From contig CP137666.1 of NCBI GenBank assembly GCA_037976565.1, positions 61,378,605 through 61,442,604 on the forward strand: a stretch of 64,000 nucleotides of DNA, given 5' to 3'. The notes beneath the pieces were generated by a model that saw only the letters and a list, made by a program, of their open reading frames with translations, made no database searches and was not told the origin of the DNA. This stretch comes from Mesocentrotus franciscanus (Eukaryota; Echinodermata; Echinoidea; Camarodonta; Strongylocentrotidae). A program made the translations under genes and the position numbers. Shown here one piece after another: positions 59,029 through 64,000 of the stretch (position 1 is the first letter of the stretch; every line of letters starts with the position of its first letter).

Positions 59029-59240
59029 GCGTGATGGCTCAATGGTAGAGCAATAGTCTCGTGACCGGGAGGTTTCCGGGTTCGAAACCAATTTGATGCC
59101 CTAGTGTCCTTTGGTAAGGCATAATAATCCTCATCAAATTCCTTGGAGAGGACTTAAAGCCGTGGGTCCACTGGTTGCTTACTGTATACTTACAATATGC
59201 TTCCTTAGCAGTCAGATAAAAACAATAACCAACCAACATA
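59029..59240 (+). mobile_element. tRNA-derived SINE, second family
   Basis: A box 'tggctcaatggtag' (59035-59048) and B box 'ggttcgaaacc' (59079-59089) sit at tRNA-like spacing, with 'gtctcgtgaccgggaggttt' between them. The body 'gatgccctagtgtcctttgg' follows, then 'aggacttaaagccgtgggtc' and an A/C-rich end 'ataaaaacaataaccaacca'. The tail differs from the AGCGCCTTGAG family, so this is a separate SINE lineage. The '...tgccct.tg.cctttgg..ag' phrase is shared with 1381-1515. Confidence 0.75.
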
Positions 59241-60423
59241 TTAGTTACTGCTACTGTTGAAACGGGATCCTCCCTTTTTTAAAGGAAAAGACCAACAAAG
59301 ACCATCTTATTTTGTGGAGCCTATTTTTTCCTGGCCCCAATAATTGTTGGTGTAGAGATCATCTTTTCATGACTTTGGTGGGTATCTATTCGATAATATA
59401 AGTCCTTATTCACACTAGTGAAATTCTGCGCCCCCATCTATAATGACGATTTAAAGATAATTTTGATTAAACGAATAAATATGGCTGTGCTAAACACTAA
59501 ATGAAAGGAAGCTAGGGAATAAGAAATGTTGGTAATGTGTTCCCTAAAGATGCAGACTATTTAAGACAGGAGTTGGTAGAATAAGAAAACATCTTATTTG
59601 TGTCTTTCAATATTTCACATTGAGTAGTTTGAAGATCTGTTTACTACCTATGTCTTTCTAGACATTTAGCATCCCAAATGATAACTATAACGACCTGATT
59701 GCGGATATGAAATAAAACATACATAGAGGCATTACGTTTCGGTTGTCCTCTCTACTGCAGGGTTAGATAAACATATATTTTCGTGGGATCTATTTCGTCA
59801 TTTCTGTCAACGTGTTATGATATTGTTTTATTGACGAGCGTCGTCCCTTGTAATTACACTTTTAAGCCCCCTATCAATGGGCAATATTTATCCTTTCCTC
59901 ATCTTTATTCATTAATATTTTAGATGATGACTGAGTGATTACTGAATAGGAGCAGAGAGGAGCAGGCAAGGGGATTTGTTGAAGTCATCTATCAACTAAT
60001 CCATACAAAGTATACGTTCGGAAGAAACAGGGGGCATCCTTGTCAAAGTGGATAAAACAGGTAAGAGCAAATATAAGTAACCAAATGCAAAGGATTTGGG
60101 ACAAAACTATCCTTGCTCAGGTAATGTCGAGGTAAATTTACCATGACCCATTTATATCCATGTTATCTAAATCCAGATATCGGCGCTGTGTTAGGAACGC
60201 GCCCGAAGGACAGAGCTACATGTCTGATATTATTCACATGCACCTTTGTCATTGGGTCTTGGCGTGTAAGTCTCTGAGCCTTAGATCCCACACCCTAATC
60301 CGGCAAAAGATTGGTCGAAAACACGTGTAATTAAACTTGGGACTTGGGAATAAACTGGGGACTTTTTTTGATATCGATATGGCATTGGCAAATCTTAATG
60401 ACTACTTAGTTTATCAAACAACA
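59241..60423. other. Intergenic DNA, nothing recognised
   Basis: No gene or element ends found. Confidence 0.5.
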
Positions 60424-60555
60424 AGGATCTAGGTTTGTTTTATACACTAAATGATTCATGTCTTCATTTGTTCATTTCACGATCCATCCGCTCTCGTTGA
60501 GGCTGTCTATGCACCTCTCGTTCTCAACCCGATGGCTTCGTGCTATAGATCCACA
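60424..60555. repeat. Dispersed repeat, copy B (partner at 19043-19170)
   Basis: Shares 'aggatct', 'gttttata', 'aaatgattcatgt', 'gttcatt' and 'gatccatccgctctcgttga' with copy A in the same order. 'gatccatccg...ctcgttgag' is loosely inverted against 'ctcaaccc...ctatagatcc'. Confidence 0.5.
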
Positions 60556-61623
60556 CATCCTAATAACTCGAGTGCACATGGTATAATGCACTCGTGAGCA
60601 TGCATCATTTGTATACTATTACATATATTTAATATTTTTTAATATAACTAATTTTGATAGCTGATTGATTAATGATTGATTCCAATTCTAGTAGCCAATA
60701 CGCATTCAGCGAGATAGTCATATCAGTGAATTGCACCTGGAGGGTCTGTATAACCTTCCCAATGCTGTCTATACCGGAAGAGTAACACTAGTGAAACGAT
60801 TGCTTGCTTCCTGAGATATGAACTACTCCAACTCCGAAAGCACATGTCAATTTGATACATTTCGTTTCTTACCTCTATCCCCCATAGGCGTACGAACACA
60901 ATTGTCTGAATATAAGATTGTTAAACTTTGAGTTTCAAATCCCGTTGTGAGGGATCAGAGCGAACGAGTAACATACTGACATGATTTTATAATCATCATC
61001 TAATTTTTGTATGCATATAATATATTATATGAAGACCTGTCTGGCTGAATGTTAGACAACGGTTTCCCTAATATTTAATTATGATTGATTGCCCTAATAT
61101 TGATATCTAAAAAACAAAGCTCGTTTCCTCCCTCTCCACATACGCTATTACGACTCGTCAAGTCATTAAATGGCAGGCACCCTCTTGCCTAGCTGGTAGA
61201 CAATCGAAAAAGGATTAGTGGTGACGCTTGACCAAAGACCTCATTGAAAGGCCAATCTCGGGGAGCGCGGCGAGGGATTTGCGGCACGGATTTCATGCGA
61301 GAGTCAATTTACCACATCGCTAGATCCTCACCACAACCACGGGGATGGCATACGTATGGGTATACGCAGGCAGCAACCTGTTGCAAGGGTAGGGTGTGAT
61401 AACAAGACTAGGATAACATGGTCGCAAACACTTTCAATGATAATTAATGATAATAACTGCATTTATTTCTGTATACAAATTCCCTCAACTGCCCATATAA
61501 CAAAAAATATCAGTAAGTAAGTAGAAATGACACTAAATTATGGGGTCGGGGGCTATCCCGAAACCCCATTGTAGTACTCATAGAAATCGTGTTGAGAAAT
61601 TTGTTACAAGTAATTGTCATATT
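60556..61623. other. Intergenic DNA, nothing recognised
   Basis: A CpG-bearing patch lies at 61255-61330. No gene. Confidence 0.5.
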
Positions 61624-61695
61624 GTCAGCCGCGCTCGCAAGAAGGTCGTAAAAGCTATTGGAAATGACAGTAACGACCTTCTCGCGGGAAACTGA
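61624..61695. other. Hairpin-forming inverted repeat, 72 bp
   Basis: 'gtcagccgcgctcgcaagaa' plus 'ggtcgt' pairs with 'acgaccttctcgcgggaaac' plus 'tgac'. The stem is about 25 bp with a few bulges around a roughly 20-bp loop. Size is compatible with a small structured RNA or element remnant; no identity assigned. Confidence 0.55.
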
Positions 61696-62425
61696 CGCTA
61701 TTGGCACATTCCAATAGGTGACGCATATTGCCTTAAAGGTATTACAAAGTGTTGGTAAAAATATTGAATTCCTCTGAAACTGTTTGATCTTATAAAAAGA
61801 TGTTATAGGAATATTTTTAACCAATCTCCACGGCTGAAATACAGATATTTTTTTTTTAGTAAATTAAACAGTAATTAATAAATCAATTATTAGTTCCAAG
61901 CTGCCTGTATATAAAACAGCCCCTGGTGTTGTTTACTAGCGCCATCTACTGTCGTACATGGTCCTTGGTATAATCGATGTTGAAACTGTGTTACGTCTCG
62001 GCGCAAGCCTCGACACCGCGGTGACCTCGCTGAGCGGGGAAGGGACTGTATTCGCATGGCTTATATCCATGGTACAGTGTGTGTCTGTGTAGTGTATGAA
62101 TCAGATACACATCTCCGTTGCCGTCAATATGCACAATGCATAGACCTACGTGATTAGTAGGTCCATGGTAAAACCCTCTTCGGCAACCGTCTCAATCTAG
62201 TCTCAGCTTCGACTGATACAGCTCTTGGATCTATATACATGTATAATAGACAAGTTTCCAGTAGGCCTACGGGATACATGAACTCTTATTATTTGTTCAA
62301 TTCTTATGTCTGAAATGTATTCAGGAAAGAATATCGGAAAGAAAGCAATATGAAAATGAATGACCACAAAATCGTTCAGATATAGGCCTACATGTAAGAA
62401 ATACAAGAAATATGTCTATCTAGAT
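61696..62425. other. Intergenic DNA with a CpG-bearing patch
   Basis: 61980-62040 ('ctcggcgcaagcctcgacac', 'cgcggtgacctcgctgagcg') is GC- and CpG-rich compared with its flanks. It might be a promoter or exon edge, but there is no ORF or splice evidence here. Confidence 0.4.
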
Positions 62426-62510
62426 AGTCTCCTCTCTTTCTCTCTCTGTCTCTCTCTGTCTCTCTCTGTCTCTCTCTTTATTTCTCTCCCTCTCCCTCTC
62501 TCTTTCCTAA
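62426..62510. repeat. (CT)n microsatellite
   Basis: CT repeats with regular 'ctctgt' interruptions, immediately beside the foldback element. Confidence 0.9.
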
Positions 62511-62512
62511 AA

Positions 62513-62906
62513 CACGGTAGTTTGTTTGGCGCTAGTTCAGAATCATATCTAGACTTCGACCCCTAACTCCGGCGTGAAGATACCCTACTAAAACATACCA
62601 AAAATCAACTAAATCTTCATCGATTGTTCAAATAATGGTCATGATTTAAAAGCCGTTATGTTTCTTACCTGTTTTTGTCAATTTTCTTATCTTTTGAGGA
62701 GTATTTTTCTGAAAAATGAACACTTTAGTATACACTTTCTCACAGGTTTCACGGCAAACCGCTGCACAATACATAGTGGGTTGCGTGCGGTCGAGCGCCT
62801 GCGTGAAGTTATCTACCGTAATACTTAGGGTATCTCCACCCCGGAGTTACGGGTCGAAATTTGGATATGATTCTGAACTAGCGTCGTTTGTTTTTTCCTG
62901 TACCGT
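62513..62906. mobile_element. Foldback element, 394 bp
   Basis: The left arm (62513-62590: 'gcgctagttcagaatcatat', 'cttcgacccctaactccgg', 'gaagataccctac') is mirrored by the right arm (62821-62906: 'agggtatctccaccccggag', 'ttacgggtcgaaatttggat', 'atgattctgaactagcg'). Arms are about 80 bp with several mismatches. The roughly 230-bp loop has no convincing ORF. No target duplication could be fixed. Confidence 0.7.
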
Positions 62907-63210
62907 TTGGATTATAACCAATTATATTTCACCGCGTCTCTCTCTCGATCTCTCTCCGAAATATTATAGGCCCTTATTATCATTGTCATATATATCATCC
63001 TCATCTACATGCATAACCCAAACCCACAAAAATATATGGTCACTTCACGAAAATGAGAATTTCTATCGTTTTGTGATTATATCATTATCCTTGTCATATC
63101 ATCAACATCTACATAACAGTAAAAAAACAAATATGATTCTTAATTTCACGGTAATGAGAACGTATATCGTTTTTGTGGTTATTATCCTTGTCATTATATC
63201 ATCCAAATAA
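62907..63210. other. Intergenic DNA, nothing recognised
   Basis: Contains loosely repeated 'ttatcattgtcatatatatc' phrases at 62965-63200. The 164-codon frame 62716-63210 starts in the loop of the foldback element and crosses its right arm, so it is not treated as a gene. Confidence 0.5.
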
Positions 63211-63390
63211 AATTCAAACATGGTTTATTTCTAATTCGATACCAGTGATTTACAAATGTTGCTGAAATGACATGTTTTTTCCGGGATTTGACCACCGAAA
63301 TACAATTCAAACGTGGTTTATTTCTAATTCGATACCAGTAATTTACAAATGTTGCTGAAATGACATGATTTTCCTGGATTTTTCGCACTT
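63211..63390. repeat. 93-bp tandem duplication
   Basis: 'aattcaaacatggtttattt' (63211) and 'aattcaaacgtggtttattt' (63304) start two copies that stay nearly identical through 'gttgctgaaatgacatg'. High identity implies a recent event. Confidence 0.85.
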
Positions 63391-63586
63391 TTTTTAAACA
63401 ATTTATACTTTTGTATGCGTAATTTGTTGGAAAATGACTCATTCCCAAATTTACAGACGGGCAAAAAAATATGCTTATTTAGAAGCATTCATGTCAGGAC
63501 CTGCGGAACGGCGGTGCTCGGGGGGGGGGGCTCGAACCCCCTCACCTTTTGAAAAAGAGTAATAGAAAGAAAGAAAGAATAGCGAC
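63391..63586. other. Spacer with G-run and GAAA tract
   Basis: A G-run lies at 63520-63530 and (AAAG)n at 63563-63578. No gene. Confidence 0.5.
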
Positions 63587-64000
63587 CTGCCAGTGTCACA
63601 AATGAGATATCAAAATATGCATGCTCATCTGACCGTAATTTATTGCCTGAAACCCCTGAGCTTCTTGGTGCTTCGCCCCCTGGACCCCACACCTATTAGT
63701 AAACTGCCTGTGTCACAAATAAGGTATCACAATATGCTCATCTGACTGTAATTAAATGCCTAAAACCCTTGAGATTCCGGGGGCTCTGCCCCTGGACCCC
63801 ATCAGGGCCCTAAGGCCAGCCATCTAACCATAATTTCTTGCCTAGAGCCCCTGAGCTTATGGGGGCTCCGCCCCCTGGACTCCACGCCTATTAGTAAACT
63901 GCCTGTGTCACAAATAAGTTATCACAATATGCTCATCTGACCGTAATTAAATGCCTAAAAACCTTGAGATTCCGGGGGCTCTGCCCCTGGACCCCATCAG
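63587..64000. repeat. GC-rich tandem repeat, 195-bp period, runs off the window
   Basis: 'gcctgtgtcacaaataag' occurs at 63706 and 63901 (period 195); a shorter, more diverged unit starts at 63589 ('gccagtgtcacaaatgag'). Each unit holds two related subunits built on 'ccctgagcttatgggggctc' and 'cgccccctggac', with 'ccttgagattccgggggctc' as the alternate. The repeat continues past 64000. No ORF. Confidence 0.85.

Noticed and set aside
59029..59096. Possible genuine tRNA gene
   Set aside because: Good A and B boxes, but no convincing acceptor stem pairing, and the sequence continues into a SINE body and A-rich tail.
61980..62040. CpG island promoter
   Set aside because: The CpG-rich patch is only about 60 bp, with no ORF, TATA or splice context nearby.
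62716..63210. 164-codon open frame on the + strand
   Set aside because: It begins in the loop of a foldback element and reads through its right arm and repeated 'atcattgtcat' text; no domain or signal is convincing.
63587..64000. CRISPR-like array of repeats and spacers
   Set aside because: Units are about 195 bp with internal subrepeats and no unique spacers, in a eukaryotic context.

Overview
The window is non-coding DNA from an animal nuclear genome, most likely an echinoderm and probably a sea urchin. The evidence for this is indirect. It contains tRNA-derived SINEs whose 3' end reads roughly 'aagcgccttgag...gcgctatataa' followed by (ATT)n, and LINE 3' ends that finish in ATTGAATTGAAT. 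It also has many GA/CT and AAT tracts, many short inverted-repeat elements, and is AT-rich. I found no credible cellular gene: no exon with conserved-looking coding sequence, no rRNA, no free-standing tRNA gene, and no bacterial-type operon or CRISPR array. The only protein similarity I can defend is to decayed C-terminal ends of LINE reverse-transcriptase ORFs.

Layout. 1-8 kb: a SINE head, a 401-bp Mutator-like MITE with a 9-bp target duplication (3515-3933), a minus-strand SINE (5184-5494) and a pyrimidine-rich repeat (7665-7903). 9.5-13.3 kb: a small MITE, then an array of CGTAA motifs spaced 10 or 11 bp apart in three blocks of alternating orientation (11486-12310), then a foldback element with TTAA ends (12530-13315). 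15-19 kb: a LINE tail, a tandem duplication, a SINE, a miRNA-sized hairpin and an AT-rich MITE. 22.1-24.5 kb: a composite region with a 358-bp tandem repeat, a 557-bp tandem duplication carrying ten copies of a CACGAACCGTCCTCT-like motif in both orientations, and a 12-bp minisatellite. 26.1-27.2 kb: one TTAA-type element inserted into the arm of another. 28.5-41.3 kb: a 252-bp tandem duplication, three minus-strand LINE remnants, a 976-bp inverted-repeat element with an 8-bp target duplication and tandem subrepeats in its arms (37328-38319), and SINEs. 42-47.8 kb: a TTAA MITE, long GA and TA tracts, and a hairpin. 52-64 kb: a near-perfect 167-bp palindrome, a SINE whose head resembles the Alu domain of 7SL RNA, a TTAA MITE followed 33 bp later by a Harbinger-like MITE, two more tRNA-SINEs, a foldback element, and a GC-rich tandem repeat running off the right edge.

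How it fits together. This is a graveyard of mostly non-autonomous elements. The SINEs share a 3' tail with the LINE remnant at 36430-37060, so that LINE family is the likely source of the machinery that mobilised them. At least four short TTAA-flanked elements suggest past activity of a Kolobok- or piggyBac-type transposase encoded elsewhere. The best candidate for something undescribed is the helically phased CGTAA array. Next are the CACGAACCGTCCTCT motif cluster and the 7SL-like SINE. All boundaries come from reading by eye and have not been checked against a repeat library.
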